Below are positions 17,923 to 27,473 of a stretch of DNA of 64,000 nt, piece by piece (the first letter of the stretch is position 1; each line of letters starts with the position of its first letter). The stretch spans positions 744,001 to 808,000 of the forward strand of contig NZ_CP046804.1 of the NCBI RefSeq assembly GCF_009763805.1. Direction: 5' to 3'. The notes beneath the pieces are model-generated. The model was not told the origin of the DNA. It was given only the letters and a program-made list of their open reading frames with translations, and did not search any database. The position numbers were made by a program, and so were the translations under genes. Source of the DNA: Vibrio cidicii (GTDB lineage: Bacteria > Pseudomonadota > Gammaproteobacteria > Enterobacterales > Vibrionaceae).

Positions 17923-19167
17923 ATGGCAATTTTACAGATTGGTGCAGGCGGCGTAGGCTGGGTAATTGCACACAAAGCAGCACAAAACAACGATGTTCTG
18001 GGTGATATTACTATCGCTTCTCGCACGCTAGACAAATGCGAAAAGATCATTGAATCGATTCATGGTCGTAACAACCTGAAAGATTCGAGTAAGAAACTAC
18101 AAGCTCGTGCTGTTAACGCTGATGATGTGGATGCACTGGTTGCACTAATCAAGGAAGTCCAACCTGATCTCGTTATCAACGCTGGACCTCCTTGGGTAAA
18201 CCTGACCATTATGGAAGCGTGTTACCAAGCGAAAGTTTCTTACCTTGATACGTCTGTGGCCGTCGACCTATGCAGTGAGGGACAGCAAGTCCCTGAAGCG
18301 TACGACGAACAGTGGAAATACCGTGCGAAGTTCGAAGAAGCAGGAATCACCGGCATTCTTGGTGCGGGTTTTGATCCGGGCGTGGTGTCGGTGTTTGCTG
18401 CCTACGCGGTGAAGCATCTGTTTGATGAAATCGACACCATTGACGTGATGGACATCAACGCCGGTGATCATGGTAAGAAGTTCGCGACCAACTTCGACCC
18501 AGAAACAAACCTTTTGGAAATCCAAGGTGACTCGTTTTACTGGGATAACGAAGAGTGGAAACGCGTACCATGCCACAGCCGTATGATGGAATTCGATTTT
18601 CCGAAATGTGGGAACTTCAAAGTGTACTCCATGGCACATGATGAAGTTCGCTCGATGAAAGAGTACATTCCGGCGAAACGCATCGAGTTCTGGATGGGTT
18701 TTGGTGACCGCTACCTGAACTACTTCAACTGTATGCGAGATATCGGCCTGCTCAGCCCAGAGCCGTTAACGCTGCAAGATGGCACTGTGGTTCAGCCGTT
18801 ACAAGTTCTAAAAGCGATGCTGCCAGATCCGACATCTCTTGCACCGGGCTACACGGGGCTAACCTGTATTGGTACTTGGGTACAGGGTAAAAAGGATGGC
18901 AAACAGCGCAGCGTGTTTATCTACAACAATGCGGATCACGAAGTGGCTTACCAAGATGTGGAGCATCAAGCGATTGCTTACACCACGGGTGTGCCAGCGA
19001 TCACCGCAGCGTTGCAGTTCTTCCGTGGTGAATGGGCGGATGCAGGTGTGTTCAACTTAGAACAGCTTGACCCAGATCCATTCCTCGAAACCATGCCAAG
19101 CATTGGTTTGAGCTGGGATGTTCAGGAACTGGTTCCTGGACAACCGACCATTCACACACTGAAATAA
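17923..19167 (+). CDS. Carboxynorspermidine dehydrogenase (saccharopine-dehydrogenase family)
   Basis: The enzyme condenses 1,3-diaminopropane with aspartate semialdehyde and reduces the Schiff base with NADPH to carboxynorspermidine (with putrescine it gives carboxyspermidine). The 414-residue protein starts MAILQIGAGGVGWVIAH, a Rossmann GxGGVG nucleotide site, and has NAGPPW and a LGAGFDPG motif near residue 148, as in the saccharopine dehydrogenase family. It sits between the fused aminotransferase/decarboxylase and nspC, so its pathway role is well supported by context. ATG 17923 lies behind AAGGTAACGG. Confidence 0.94.
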   Translation: MAILQIGAGGVGWVIAHKAAQNNDVLGDITIASRTLDKCEKIIESIHGRNNLKDSSKKLQARAVNADDVDALVALIKEVQPDLVINAGPPWVNLTIMEACYQAKVSYLDTSVAVDLCSEGQQVPEAYDEQWKYRAKFEEAGITGILGAGFDPGVVSVFAAYAVKHLFDEIDTIDVMDINAGDHGKKFATNFDPETNLLEIQGDSFYWDNEEWKRVPCHSRMMEFDFPKCGNFKVYSMAHDEVRSMKEYIPAKRIEFWMGFGDRYLNYFNCMRDIGLLSPEPLTLQDGTVVQPLQVLKAMLPDPTSLAPGYTGLTCIGTWVQGKKDGKQRSVFIYNNADHEVAYQDVEHQAIAYTTGVPAITAALQFFRGEWADAGVFNLEQLDPDPFLETMPSIGLSWDVQELVPGQPTIHTLK

Positions 19168-19199
19168 GTGTGCGTTAAGAATCTTCAGTAATGAACTCA

Positions 19200-19223
19200 A
19201 GCCGGTGCTTTGCGCCGGCTTTA
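19200..19223 (+). terminator. Intra-operon hairpin between carboxynorspermidine dehydrogenase and nspC
   Basis: A nine-base-pair GC-rich stem AGCCGGTGC/GCGCCGGCT with loop TTT (19200-19220) is followed by the short tail TTATT. The weak U-tract suggests a leaky terminator or an mRNA-stability element that lowers nspC relative to the two upstream genes. Confidence 0.6.
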
Positions 19224-19244
19224 TTCCGTTAAAGTGATTGAACA

Positions 19245-20378
19245 ATGAATAAAGAACAATTGAAGACGCCATTTTTCATGATTGACGAAGCGAAGTTGAT
19301 CAGAAACTTGGAAATTGCCAAACAACTGAAAGAGATCTCAGGCGTTAAACTGGTTCTCGCTCTGAAGTGTTTCTCCACTTGGGGTGTGTTTGACATCATC
19401 AAGCCTTATTTGGATGGCACGACCAGCTCTGGTCCGTTTGAAGTGAAACTTGGCTATGAGAAATTTGGCGGTGAAACGCACGCTTACAGCGTTGGCTACA
19501 GTGAAGAAGACGTGCGTGAAGTGGCCGATATGTGCGATAAGATCATCTTCAACTCGCAATCTCAGTTAGCGGCCTATCGTCACATCGTGGAAGGTAAAGC
19601 GTCGATTGGCCTGCGTCTTAACCCCGGAGTCAGCTACGCGGGGCAAGATCTGGCAAATCCAGCACGTCAATTTTCTCGACTCGGCGTACAAGCGGATCAC
19701 ATTGATCCGGCGGTATTTGAGAACATCAACGGCGTTATGTTCCACATGAACTGTGAGAACAAAGATGTTGATGCGTTTATTGCTTTGTTGGATTCAATCT
19801 CACAGCGTTTCGGTCAATACCTAGACAAGCTTGATTGGGTCAGCATGGGCGGCGGTGTGTTCTTCACCTGGCCGGGCTACGATGTAGAAAAACTGGGCTT
19901 GGCACTTAAGGCATTTGCAGAAAAACATGGCGTGCAGATGTATCTGGAGCCGGGTGAAGCGATCATTACCAAAACAACCGATCTGGTGGTGACTGTGGTC
20001 GATATCGTTGAGAACGGTATGAAAACCGCTATCGTCGATTCAGCCACCGAAGCGCACCGTCTGGATACCTTGATTTACAAAGAGCCAGCGTCAGTGCTTG
20101 AGGCATCGGAAACGGGTTCACACGAGTACGTGATTGGCTCTTGCTCTTGTCTTGCAGGGGATCAGTTCTGTGTGGCTAAGTTCGATAAGCCACTCGAAAT
20201 TGGTCAACGACTGCACATTCTCGATAGTGCGGGTTACACTATGGTGAAATTGAATTGGTTCAACGGTCTGAAAATGCCTTCGGTTTACTGTGAACGTGCC
20301 AGTGGTGAGATCGAAAAACTCAACGAGTTTGGCTATGAAGATTTCAAGCGTTCTCTGTCGTTGTGGTCGGTGAGCTAA
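19245..20378 (+). CDS. nspC: Carboxynorspermidine decarboxylase
   Basis: NspC is a PLP-dependent decarboxylase of the alanine-racemase/ornithine-decarboxylase fold that converts carboxynorspermidine to norspermidine, a polyamine that promotes biofilm formation in Vibrio through the NspS/MbaA system. The 377-residue protein has the PLP lysine K41 in [10 protein letters not shown], the MGGGVFFTW glycine motif, MYLEPGEA and the active-site cysteine motif [15 protein letters not shown] 19245 follows the intra-operon hairpin; a strong terminator follows the stop. It is the third and last gene of the operon. Confidence 0.96.
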   Translation: MNKEQLKTPFFMIDEAKLIRNLEIAKQLKEISGVKLVLALKCFSTWGVFDIIKPYLDGTTSSGPFEVKLGYEKFGGETHAYSVGYSEEDVREVADMCDKIIFNSQSQLAAYRHIVEGKASIGLRLNPGVSYAGQDLANPARQFSRLGVQADHIDPAVFENINGVMFHMNCENKDVDAFIALLDSISQRFGQYLDKLDWVSMGGGVFFTWPGYDVEKLGLALKAFAEKHGVQMYLEPGEAIITKTTDLVVTVVDIVENGMKTAIVDSATEAHRLDTLIYKEPASVLEASETGSHEYVIGSCSCLAGDQFCVAKFDKPLEIGQRLHILDSAGYTMVKLNWFNGLKMPSVYCERASGEIEKLNEFGYEDFKRSLSLWSVS

Positions 20379-20408
20379 CTGGTTAAAGCCGATAGACCCC
20401 CAAAAAAC

Positions 20409-20437
20409 AAAGAGCAGCTTTTGAGCTGCTCTTTTTG
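20409..20437 (+). terminator. Terminator of the norspermidine operon
   Basis: An 11-base-pair stem AAAGAGCAGCT/AGCTGCTCTTT with loop TTTG (20409-20434) continues into a T-run 30 bases after the nspC stop. It may also act on the convergent gene ending at 20471. Confidence 0.93.
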
Positions 20438-20470
20438 TACCTGTAGCAGGGTTATTAGAGAACGAAGTGA

Positions 20471-20984
20471 TTATGACTCTACCATGACCCGTGTATCTTC
20501 ACTCAGTGATTCAAGCTCGTTAGCAACGTCTTCAATGTCGACTTCACCCGGTAATTTGATCGCTAGGTTTGCGGTAAACAGACTCGAAACTGACACCACC
20601 ACCGCCAGCAATAAACACGCGTTGACAGTCCATATCGAGGATACTAATACCTTGATTGTCGAGTACATGAGTAATCTCATTGACGATGCCCGCTCGGTCG
20701 TTGGAGTCGACACGTAACTGATGGATCGTATCACTTTTATTGGCTGTTAAATCCGTATCAACAAATTGCACAACCAACTCTGGATGGGCGGAAAAAGCCT
20801 CTTTGACCAAGGTTTCATTTTGTTTGGGTAACTCAACTTTGATCACTGCTGCTACTTGCTCTTCAATAAAGTTGACTTTGCTAATCAACCATTTACCACC
20901 ATTCTCGTGCGTGATTGCCGCTAACTGTTTGATGGTCGTCGGTGACGCTTTGCCGATGAAACTCACGATGAATACACTGTTCAT
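20471..20984 (-). CDS. ACT-domain regulatory protein, GcvR-like, frameshifted as read
   Basis: The protein begins MNSVFIVSFIGKASPTTIKQL behind GGGGGA and has two ACT domains (about residues 1-75 and 90-165; second domain HQLRVDSNDRAGIVNEITHVL). This is the layout of GcvR, the glycine-cleavage repressor protein, but I cannot tell GcvR from paralogues in Vibrio. As read, the frame ends after GGGGVSFESVYRK; removing one base from GTTTC (sense; plus-strand GAAAC at 20586-20590) gives GGGGVSSSLFTANLAIKLPG and a 170-residue protein ending TRVMVES at 20471. ACT proteins bind amino acids to control partner proteins, here possibly GcvA. The break is of the recurrent type in this window. Confidence 0.85.
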
Positions 20985-21136
20985 AATTTCCCCCTGATAC
21001 ATCAAACAACTCATTGATTCACAGAAATAATCCTTTTCAGATTCAGTGTAGAAGTTTTGCCAACCTGCCTGATTTGATGGAGGTCATATTTTCCAATGAA
21101 TGTGACAAGCCACCCTAAAAACTCTGTAAAAGAGCA

Positions 21137-21163
21137 CAAAAAAAGCGGCTCGTTAGCCGCTTT
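21137..21163 (-). terminator. Terminator of the DUF3943 gene
   Basis: On the minus strand, stem AAAGCGGCT/AGCCGCTTT with a four-base loop (21142-21163) leads into T7, directly after the stop codon at 21180. Confidence 0.9.
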
Positions 21164-21179
21164 CTTGCAAAGTGTTTAG

Positions 21180-22091
21180 TTAAAACGTGACTTTAAAGTC
21201 CAGACCATAAAACTGATTGTCATAGGCGTAGCCTGCGTCTAAAGCAAATTTCGCCGCGTCTTGGTTACCAAACCAAGGGTTGGAGGTGAAGCTCACGTCC
21301 GCACTGCCACCCCACAGGTTTGATGCCCAGTGATGAATATGACCGACAGGGTTTAAGAAGAAAAGCGACACATCGCCAGCGGTTTTGGAACCGAGCACTT
21401 CGCCACCATCGGCTAAAATACTTTGTTCCGTTTCAAGCATCATTTCACCGACTACCGCGCCAAAAAATGGTGTGATAAAAATGTCTTGCCAAGAGGGCAC
21501 TTCCGCAAACGCTTCTACACCATATTCCCAGAAAAAAGTCGACATGGTGGCGGAATATAGGAAAGACTCAAATTCGTTGTAGCCTGCGTGGCGTGCTGCC
21601 GTATAGTACACGCCGCCAAAGTAGGGGTGCATGATGTAGTTCAAGACGTGTTCATCTCTATCCCATACTGGCCCAGAGGTGACATTGTCTTTCCACTTAC
21701 TTCCCAAGTTGCTCAGATCGCGCGAGTCGTCATCCCATTTGGTGATGCTTTGCGGCAATAAGGTCATCAAGCCGACGGTTGCTACACTTAAGCCTAAGAT
21801 GGTGTAGGTTTGGCCCATCAAATAATCCCAGTCTTTATCTTGCGGGACGATCAAATACTTAGACTGGGTGTTGGCATCAAGATCGAGCTTGGGTTCGCTC
21901 TCATCTAGAGAGAGAAGCTGGGCGTTGTTGAAGCTATACAAGCCATCGTTAACGCAGTACTCTTGAAGACAATCCGTTGCGTAGGTAGTTTCTGTGTGCT
22001 TACTGAAATCAAACTGATTAGCCTGGGCTGAAACAGAAGCGGTAAGAAGAAGTCCACTCAAAGCTTTTGTGAGAGGTAATGGCTTTGGCAC
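21180..22091 (-). CDS. Exported DUF3943-type protein of unknown function
   Basis: I place the start at GTG 22091, behind GGAGA at a six-base spacing. This gives a 303-residue protein with a signal peptide (PKPLPLTKALSGLLLTASVSAQA, described by its KALSGLLLTASVSAQA core; cleavage before NQFDFS). The mature part has one hydrophobic segment (YTILGLSVATVGLMTLL), HPYFGGVYYTAARH, and WEYGVEAFAEVPSWQD, features I associate with the DUF3943 family of outer-membrane-linked proteins. The last residues DNQFYGLDFKVTF end in phenylalanine, as beta-barrel proteins do. The open frame continues upstream to 22397 but that part overlaps the divergent gene and lacks a start site. Function unknown. Confidence 0.75.
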   Translation of the reverse strand: MPKPLPLTKALSGLLLTASVSAQANQFDFSKHTETTYATDCLQEYCVNDGLYSFNNAQLLSLDESEPKLDLDANTQSKYLIVPQDKDWDYLMGQTYTILGLSVATVGLMTLLPQSITKWDDDSRDLSNLGSKWKDNVTSGPVWDRDEHVLNYIMHPYFGGVYYTAARHAGYNEFESFLYSATMSTFFWEYGVEAFAEVPSWQDIFITPFFGAVVGEMMLETEQSILADGGEVLGSKTAGDVSLFFLNPVGHIHHWASNLWGGSADVSFTSNPWFGNQDAAKFALDAGYAYDNQFYGLDFKVTF

Positions 22092-22262
22092 GAATGTCTC
22101 CAGTATATTTCGTAAATAATTAAGCGCACGATTATCCCTGAATCTTCTGGGGATGGAAACAGTTGCCACAAATTTATCCGAAACAAAGTGCACCGCTTCG
22201 GGTCTAAAAAAAGAAAATTCATAGGGTTGCTTAACAAAGCAGCGAGAAAGAGGAAAAAGATC

Positions 22263-23498
22263 GTGAAAATTGCCATGTTGAGTACCGGTGAAGAAGTGCT
22301 TCACGGCGATATTGTCGACACTAATGCCGCCTGGCTCTCTAGCTACTTGTATGAGCATGGCTTTGCTATGGTGAAACGTGCCACGGTTGGTGATCAATTA
22401 TCTGCTCTTACCGAAGAGCTTCTGATGCTGAGCTTTAACAATGACGTTGTGATTGTTAACGGCGGTTTAGGCCCCACTTCGGACGATTTGAGTTCCGCCG
22501 CGGCGGCACAAGCCGCTGACTGTAAACTGGTTTTGTTCAAGGAATGGCTACAGCGCATGGAAACGATGTATAGCCAGCGTGGTAGTAAAATGCCCGAAAG
22601 CAACTTGAAGCAAGCCATGCTCCCTGAAAGTGCACAAATTATTGATAACCCAATCGGTACTGCCTGTGGATTTAAAATGCTGATCAATGACGCGGTGTTT
22701 TATTTCACACCCGGTGTGCCTAAAGAGTTCAAAGTCATGGTAGAGCAGCAAATTTTGCCTGATTTGCAACGTGATTGGCCAAACAATGCTGCTTTCCAGT
22801 GCAGTCGTTTGTACACCTTTGGCCTGTCTGAGTCTGCGATATCAGACAAGCTAGACAGTTTGAAACTACCCGTCGGCTATGAGCTGGGTTACCGCTCTTA
22901 CTTGCCCTTTATTGAAGTGAAACTGTTTGGTCCTCAGGATGCGTTAGAAGAACGTGTCAGAGTGATGCAACTTATCTACAAGTTGCTTGAAGCGAATGTG
23001 GTGAGCGTGGATGAGCCGATGCTTGAACATTTAGGGCATTTACTGGTGGAGAAAGGGTTGACGCTGGCAACGGCGGAACAGTGCAGTTTTGGCTATTTAA
23101 CCAGTTGGCTGCAAAGCGATGAACAGATCAGTCGGCAAAGTGGTCATAGCTGGATTTTGTCGACCCGAGACAGTGAAGCGATTGATCACAGTAACCCACT
23201 GGCAGCCACCTTTGCATTGGCTGGGGCGACGCGAGAAAAGTGCGCCACTGACATTGCCTTAGTCACAGGGCGAATGGACGAGAATCAATTCACCATCGCA
23301 CTTTCTGCGCACGGGGGCGAATGGGGGATGGTACTGGAGTTTAACCGCCCATATGGACGAAAAGAAGCGGTGAAAATCATCAGTGCCGCTGCCGCCGATT
23401 TGCTGCGTCGCTATTTAGAACGCAAACCCATGTTTGGTGACTATTTTTCTTTGAAGAAAACCAAAGAGATGTTTTTGCCAAGTAGCGTGGTGAAATAA
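22263..23498 (+). CDS. CinA-like protein with degenerate C-terminal domain
   Basis: The 411-residue protein starts at GTG 22263 (VKIAMLSTGEEVLHGDIVDTN) after a purine-rich AAAGAGGAAAAAG. The N-terminal molybdopterin-binding-like domain (about 1-170) has GGLGPTSDDLSS and FTPGVPKEFK, as in the CinA/COG1058 family, whose members hydrolyse ADP-ribose. The C-terminal CinA/PncC domain (about 260-400) is altered: the nicotinamide mononucleotide deamidase motif TAESCTGG is replaced by TAEQCSFGY and the GG(V/I)V-Y segment by HSWILST. Deamidase activity is therefore doubtful. E. coli YfaY has a similar condition. It is divergent from the DUF3943 gene; translation of an upstream extension to 22188 is unlikely. 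Confidence 0.87.
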   Translation: MKIAMLSTGEEVLHGDIVDTNAAWLSSYLYEHGFAMVKRATVGDQLSALTEELLMLSFNNDVVIVNGGLGPTSDDLSSAAAAQAADCKLVLFKEWLQRMETMYSQRGSKMPESNLKQAMLPESAQIIDNPIGTACGFKMLINDAVFYFTPGVPKEFKVMVEQQILPDLQRDWPNNAAFQCSRLYTFGLSESAISDKLDSLKLPVGYELGYRSYLPFIEVKLFGPQDALEERVRVMQLIYKLLEANVVSVDEPMLEHLGHLLVEKGLTLATAEQCSFGYLTSWLQSDEQISRQSGHSWILSTRDSEAIDHSNPLAATFALAGATREKCATDIALVTGRMDENQFTIALSAHGGEWGMVLEFNRPYGRKEAVKIISAAAADLLRRYLERKPMFGDYFSLKKTKEMFLPSSVVK

Positions 23499-23523
23499 GC
23501 GCAGTAAGACGTCGTGTAAAAAA

Positions 23524-23553
23524 GAAGCCGGGTGAACAAACCCGGCTTTTTAT
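23524..23553 (+). terminator. Terminator after the CinA-like gene
   Basis: Stem AAGCCGGG/CCCGGCTT with loop TGAACAAA (23524-23548) continues into a T-run. Its A-rich 5' side could also end yfaE transcription from the other strand. Confidence 0.88.
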
Positions 23554-23600
23554 CGTATCACCGCTGGCCAATATCATGGCTGGTGAGAAAGGACGCCCAA

Positions 23601-23879
23601 CTAGGCGCGTTTCTCTTTGAGGCTGTAATTGACTTGGCTCAGCACCACATCGGTCTTGGCCTTGCAAATGCAGGGCAGGATCTCATTACCTTGTGTGTAA
23701 GCCATGGCAAAACCAACATACTCTACTTCGCCTGCGTCGAGCGTACAGCGACAGGCACCGCAGTGGCCATCACGGCAATTGTATTCCGGCAGCAGCCCTG
23801 CGCTTTCCATCGTCTCCAAAATCGTGTTGGAGCGGTTCGACTCGATGCTGACGAGTTTGTTGATTTTGATCCTCGGCAT
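23601..23879 (-). CDS. yfaE: 2Fe-2S ferredoxin YfaE (ribonucleotide reductase cofactor maintenance)
   Basis: YfaE delivers electrons to reduce and rebuild the diferric-tyrosyl cofactor of NrdB. The 92-residue protein has the plant-type ferredoxin cysteine pattern CRDGHCGACRC plus a distal cysteine in LPCICKAK. Its ATG overlaps the nrdB stop codon by one base (T at 23879), so translation is coupled. nrdA-nrdB-yfaE is the standard enterobacterial and Vibrio order. Confidence 0.95.
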   Translation of the reverse strand: MPRIKINKLVSIESNRSNTILETMESAGLLPEYNCRDGHCGACRCTLDAGEVEYVGFAMAYTQGNEILPCICKAKTDVVLSQVNYSLKEKRA

Positions 23880-25012
23880 TAGAGTTCGAAGCCCTCGAAG
23901 TCGTCAATGCTCACTTCATTGTCAATTTGACCAACCAAGTAGGAGGAGATCTCCGCTTCTTGAGGGGCAACTTGCACGTTGTCAGAAGAGAGCCAAGCAT
24001 TGATCCAAGGAATTGGGTTCGACGTCGCTGCTGGGTAAGCAATCGGTAAACCGACTGCTTGCATGCGGATGTTGGTGATGTATTCCACATACTGACAAAG
24101 AATATCTTTGTTTAGGCCGATCATCGAACCGTCTTTGAACAGATATTCAGCCCACTCTTTCTCTTGCTCAGCCGCTTCTTTGAAGAGATCAAAACACTCT
24201 TGTTTGGCTTCTTCGGCGATCTGTAGGAAGGCAAAATCATCTTGGCCGTTACGCAGTAGATTGATCATGTGCTGCGTACCAGAAAGATGCAGCGCTTCGT
24301 CACGAGCAATCAACTTGATGATCTTTGCATTACCTTCCATCAGTTCACGCTCAGCAAAAGCAAACGAGCAGGCAAAACTGACGTAGAAACGAATTGCTTC
24401 TAGCGCGTTAACCGACATCAAACATAGGTATAACTTTTTCTTCAGATCATACAGGCTAACTTTGACGCTTTCACCGTTGATGGTGTGCGTTCCTTCACCA
24501 TAGCGGTGGTAGTCATTCGTTGACTGGATAAGGTCGTCATAGAAATGCGCGATATCTTTGGCGCGCTTGAGAATGTGTTCGTTTTCTACAATATCATCGA
24601 AGACGATCGCCGGATCATTGACGATGTTACGAATAATATGGGTGTACGAGCGAGAATGAATCGTTTCCGAGAACGACCAAGTCTCAATCCATGTTTCAAG
24701 CTCTGGCAGCGAAACCAGTGGCAATAGTGCCACGTTTGGGCTGCGGCCTTGGATCGAATCCAGCAGGGTTTGGTACTTCAAGTTTGAGATAAAGATATGC
24801 TTTTCATGATCGGGCAGTTTGTTGTAGTCGATGCGATCGCTTGATACATCCACCTCTTCAGGACGCCAGAAGAAAGAAAGCTGCTTTTCGATCAGCTTTT
24901 CGAAGATCTCAAATTTCTGTTGATCGTAACGAGCAACGTTGACCGATTGTCCTAGGAACATCGGTTCTTTGAGTTGATCATTTTTTGTTTGGTTAAAAGT
25001 ACTGTAAGCCAT
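23879..25012 (-). CDS. nrdB: Class Ia ribonucleoside-diphosphate reductase, beta subunit
   Basis: NrdB holds the diferric-tyrosyl radical that starts catalysis in NrdA. The 377-residue protein has the iron ligands D85, E116 and H119 ([16 protein letters not shown]) and the radical tyrosine Y123 in SRSYTH; later ligands fall in [19 protein letters not shown] and [13 protein letters not shown]. The C-terminus ends [10 protein letters not shown], matching the tail that docks into NrdA. Located between nrdA and yfaE with an intergenic hairpin upstream. Confidence 0.97.
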   Translation of the reverse strand: MAYSTFNQTKNDQLKEPMFLGQSVNVARYDQQKFEIFEKLIEKQLSFFWRPEEVDVSSDRIDYNKLPDHEKHIFISNLKYQTLLDSIQGRSPNVALLPLVSLPELETWIETWSFSETIHSRSYTHIIRNIVNDPAIVFDDIVENEHILKRAKDIAHFYDDLIQSTNDYHRYGEGTHTINGESVKVSLYDLKKKLYLCLMSVNALEAIRFYVSFACSFAFAERELMEGNAKIIKLIARDEALHLSGTQHMINLLRNGQDDFAFLQIAEEAKQECFDLFKEAAEQEKEWAEYLFKDGSMIGLNKDILCQYVEYITNIRMQAVGLPIAYPAATSNPIPWINAWLSSDNVQVAPQEAEISSYLVGQIDNEVSIDDFEGFEL

Positions 25013-25030
25013 AGTGCCTCATTTCCTTTT

Positions 25031-25054
25031 ATACCTCCCCCGCAAGGGAGGTAT
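25031..25054 (-). terminator. Hairpin between nrdA and nrdB
   Basis: A perfect nine-base-pair inverted repeat ATACCTCCC/GGGAGGTAT with a six-base loop (25031-25054) lies 19 bases upstream of the nrdB start and after the nrdA stop. The T-run that follows on the minus strand is weak, so it more likely adjusts the NrdA:NrdB ratio or mRNA stability than terminates fully. Confidence 0.6.
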
Positions 25055-25092
25055 TCGATAATCTGTCTTTATGGATGGTGTTTTTACGCGGG

Positions 25093-27375
25093 TTAGATCT
25101 TACAACCGCCGCCCGCACAATCATCATCTTGTGGTTGAACCGCATCTTTTTGTTCGTCTTTCGCACCATCACGCGTGTTATGGTAGTAAAGCGTCTTAAC
25201 ACCAAACTTGTATGCAGTGAGCAGGTCCTGCAGCAGTTTCTTCATTGGCACTTTGCCGCTGTCGTAACGCGATGGATCGTAGTTGGTGTTGGCAGAAATC
25301 GCTTGGTCAACAAACTTCTGCATGATGCCCACAAGGTGTAGGTAACCATCATTAGCCCCAATGTTCCAAAGTAGTTCGTAGTTGTGTTTCAGCTCTGTGA
25401 AATCGGGAACAACTTGTTTCAAGATACCGTCTTTAGACGCTTTTACTGACACATAGCCACGTGGTGGCTCGATGCCGTTGGTGGCATTGGAGATCTGAGA
25501 AGAGGTCTCTGAAGGCATCAGCGCCGTAAGCGTAGAGTTACGCAAACCATGCTCCATGATCTCAACGCGCAGCGCATCCCAATCGTAATGCAAAGGCTCA
25601 TCACAGATAAGGTCGATATCTTTCTTATAGGTATCGATCGGCAGCAGACCTTTTGCGTAGTTGGTTTCATGGAACAGTGGGCATCGACCTTGCTCTTTGG
25701 CCAACGCCACAGAGGCTTTCAGTAGGTAGTACTGAATGGCTTCAAAAGTGCGGTGAGTCAAACCGTTGGCGCTGCCATCGGAATACTTCACGCCATGTTT
25801 TGCCAAATAGTATGCGTAGTTAATTACACCCACACCAAGAGTACGGCGGTTCATAGTTGACTTGTAAGCCGCTGGTAGTGGGTAATCTTGATAGTCGAGC
25901 AGTGCATCTAATGCACGCACCACCAGTTCAGACAGCTCTTTTAAATCATCCAGCGAATTAATGGCACCAAGGTTAAATGCCGATAGTGTACAAAGAGCGA
26001 TCTCACCAGAGTCGTCTTCCACGTTGCTCAGAGGTTTGGTTGGCAGCGCAATTTCCAGACACAGGTTCGATTGGCGTACTGGCGCCACTTCGGCGTCAAA
26101 TGGACTGTGTGTATTACAGTGGTCAACGTTTTGAATGTAGATACGGCCAGTTGAGGCGCGCTCTTGCATTAGCAAAGAGAACATCTCGATCGCTTTGACG
26201 GTGGTCTTCTTAATCGAGGCATCGTTTTCGTATTTCACATACAGACGTTCGAATTCGGCCTGATCTTGGAAGAAAGCGTCGTAAAGCCCAGGAACATCGG
26301 ATGGTGAGAACAGGGTAATATTGCCGCCTTCAACCAGACGTTGGTACATGAGTTTGTTCAACTGCACGCCGTAGTCCATATGACGAACACGGTTCTCTTC
26401 CACACCACGGTTGTTTTTCAGCACCAGCAGAGACTGCGCTTCACCATGCCAAAGCGGGTAGAATACCGTCGCCGCACCGCCGCGAACGCCACCTTGCGAA
26501 CAACATTTTACTGCTGTCTGGAAGTACTTGTAGAACGGGATACAACCTGTATGGAATGCTTCACCACCACGAATTTCAGAACCTAGCGCGCGGATACGAC
26601 CTGCGTTGATGCCGATGCCTGCACGTTGAGAAACGTAACGCACGATAGAGCTGGCAGTCGCGTTGATTGAGTCTAGGCTGTCACCACATTCAATCAGTAC
26701 ACATGAGCTGAACTGACGAGTTGGGGTACGCACGCCAGACATGATTGGCGTCGGCAGCGAAATCTTAAACGTCGACGTCGCATCGTAGAAACGTTTGATG
26801 TAAGACAAACGGGTCTCGTGAGGATACTTAGCGAACAGACAGGCGGCGACTAAAATGTACAGGAACTGTGCACTTTCGTAGATCTGACCTGTTACGCGAT
26901 TTTGTACGAAGTACTTACCTTCGAGCTGTTTTACCGCTGCATAAGAAAAATCGAGATCACGTTTGTGATCGATGTAGCTATCGAGTTCAGCGAGTTCTGC
27001 TTGGGTATAATCTTGTAGAATGTGCTTGTCATACTTACCCAGTTCAACCATGCGCGTCACGTGGTCAAGCAGCGTTGGTGGCTCATATTGGCCATACGCT
27101 TTCTTACGTAGGTGGAACACCGCTAGGCGAGCCGCTAGGTATTGGTAATCTGGCGTCTCTTCGGAGATCAAATCCGCCGCAGATTTGATAATAGTTTCAT
27201 GAATATCAGACGTGGTGATGCCGTCGTAAAACTGGATGTGCGCACGCAACTCGACTTGAGAGACAGAGACGTTTTGCAGGCCTTCGGCGGCCCAAGCAAT
27301 GACGCGGTGGATCTTTTCCAGATCAATATTTTCTTTACGGCCATCACGCTTGGTGACGGTAAGTTGTTGGTTCAT
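25093..27375 (-). CDS. nrdA: Class Ia ribonucleoside-diphosphate reductase, alpha subunit
   Basis: NrdA reduces ribonucleoside diphosphates to deoxyribonucleotides. The 760-residue protein begins with an ATP-cone allosteric domain (residues about 5-95, TVTKRDGRKENIDLEKIHRV). Active-site features include the cysteine in SSCVLIECGDS, the NLCLEIALP segment with the radical-site asparagine and glutamate, and a C-terminal redox pair in DDCAGGGCKI. Length agrees with E. coli NrdA (761). It is the first gene of the nrdA-nrdB-yfaE operon and has NrdR and DnaA sites upstream. Confidence 0.97.
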   Translation of the reverse strand: MNQQLTVTKRDGRKENIDLEKIHRVIAWAAEGLQNVSVSQVELRAHIQFYDGITTSDIHETIIKSAADLISEETPDYQYLAARLAVFHLRKKAYGQYEPPTLLDHVTRMVELGKYDKHILQDYTQAELAELDSYIDHKRDLDFSYAAVKQLEGKYFVQNRVTGQIYESAQFLYILVAACLFAKYPHETRLSYIKRFYDATSTFKISLPTPIMSGVRTPTRQFSSCVLIECGDSLDSINATASSIVRYVSQRAGIGINAGRIRALGSEIRGGEAFHTGCIPFYKYFQTAVKCCSQGGVRGGAATVFYPLWHGEAQSLLVLKNNRGVEENRVRHMDYGVQLNKLMYQRLVEGGNITLFSPSDVPGLYDAFFQDQAEFERLYVKYENDASIKKTTVKAIEMFSLLMQERASTGRIYIQNVDHCNTHSPFDAEVAPVRQSNLCLEIALPTKPLSNVEDDSGEIALCTLSAFNLGAINSLDDLKELSELVVRALDALLDYQDYPLPAAYKSTMNRRTLGVGVINYAYYLAKHGVKYSDGSANGLTHRTFEAIQYYLLKASVALAKEQGRCPLFHETNYAKGLLPIDTYKKDIDLICDEPLHYDWDALRVEIMEHGLRNSTLTALMPSETSSQISNATNGIEPPRGYVSVKASKDGILKQVVPDFTELKHNYELLWNIGANDGYLHLVGIMQKFVDQAISANTNYDPSRYDSGKVPMKKLLQDLLTAYKFGVKTLYYHNTRDGAKDEQKDAVQPQDDDCAGGGCKI

Positions 27376-27473
27376 TCTGCTTTATTTCCCTAAGAAAACT
27401 GATTAAAGCCGCATTTTTGAATCTTTCTTCTGAAACGATTGTAAATATCGTTACGGCTTTGTGATCAAAGTCT

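Noticed and set aside
22092..22397. N-terminal extension of the DUF3943 protein
   Set aside because: The extension overlaps the divergent CinA-like gene and has no conserved sequence; the signal peptide starts at GTG 22091 behind GGAGA.
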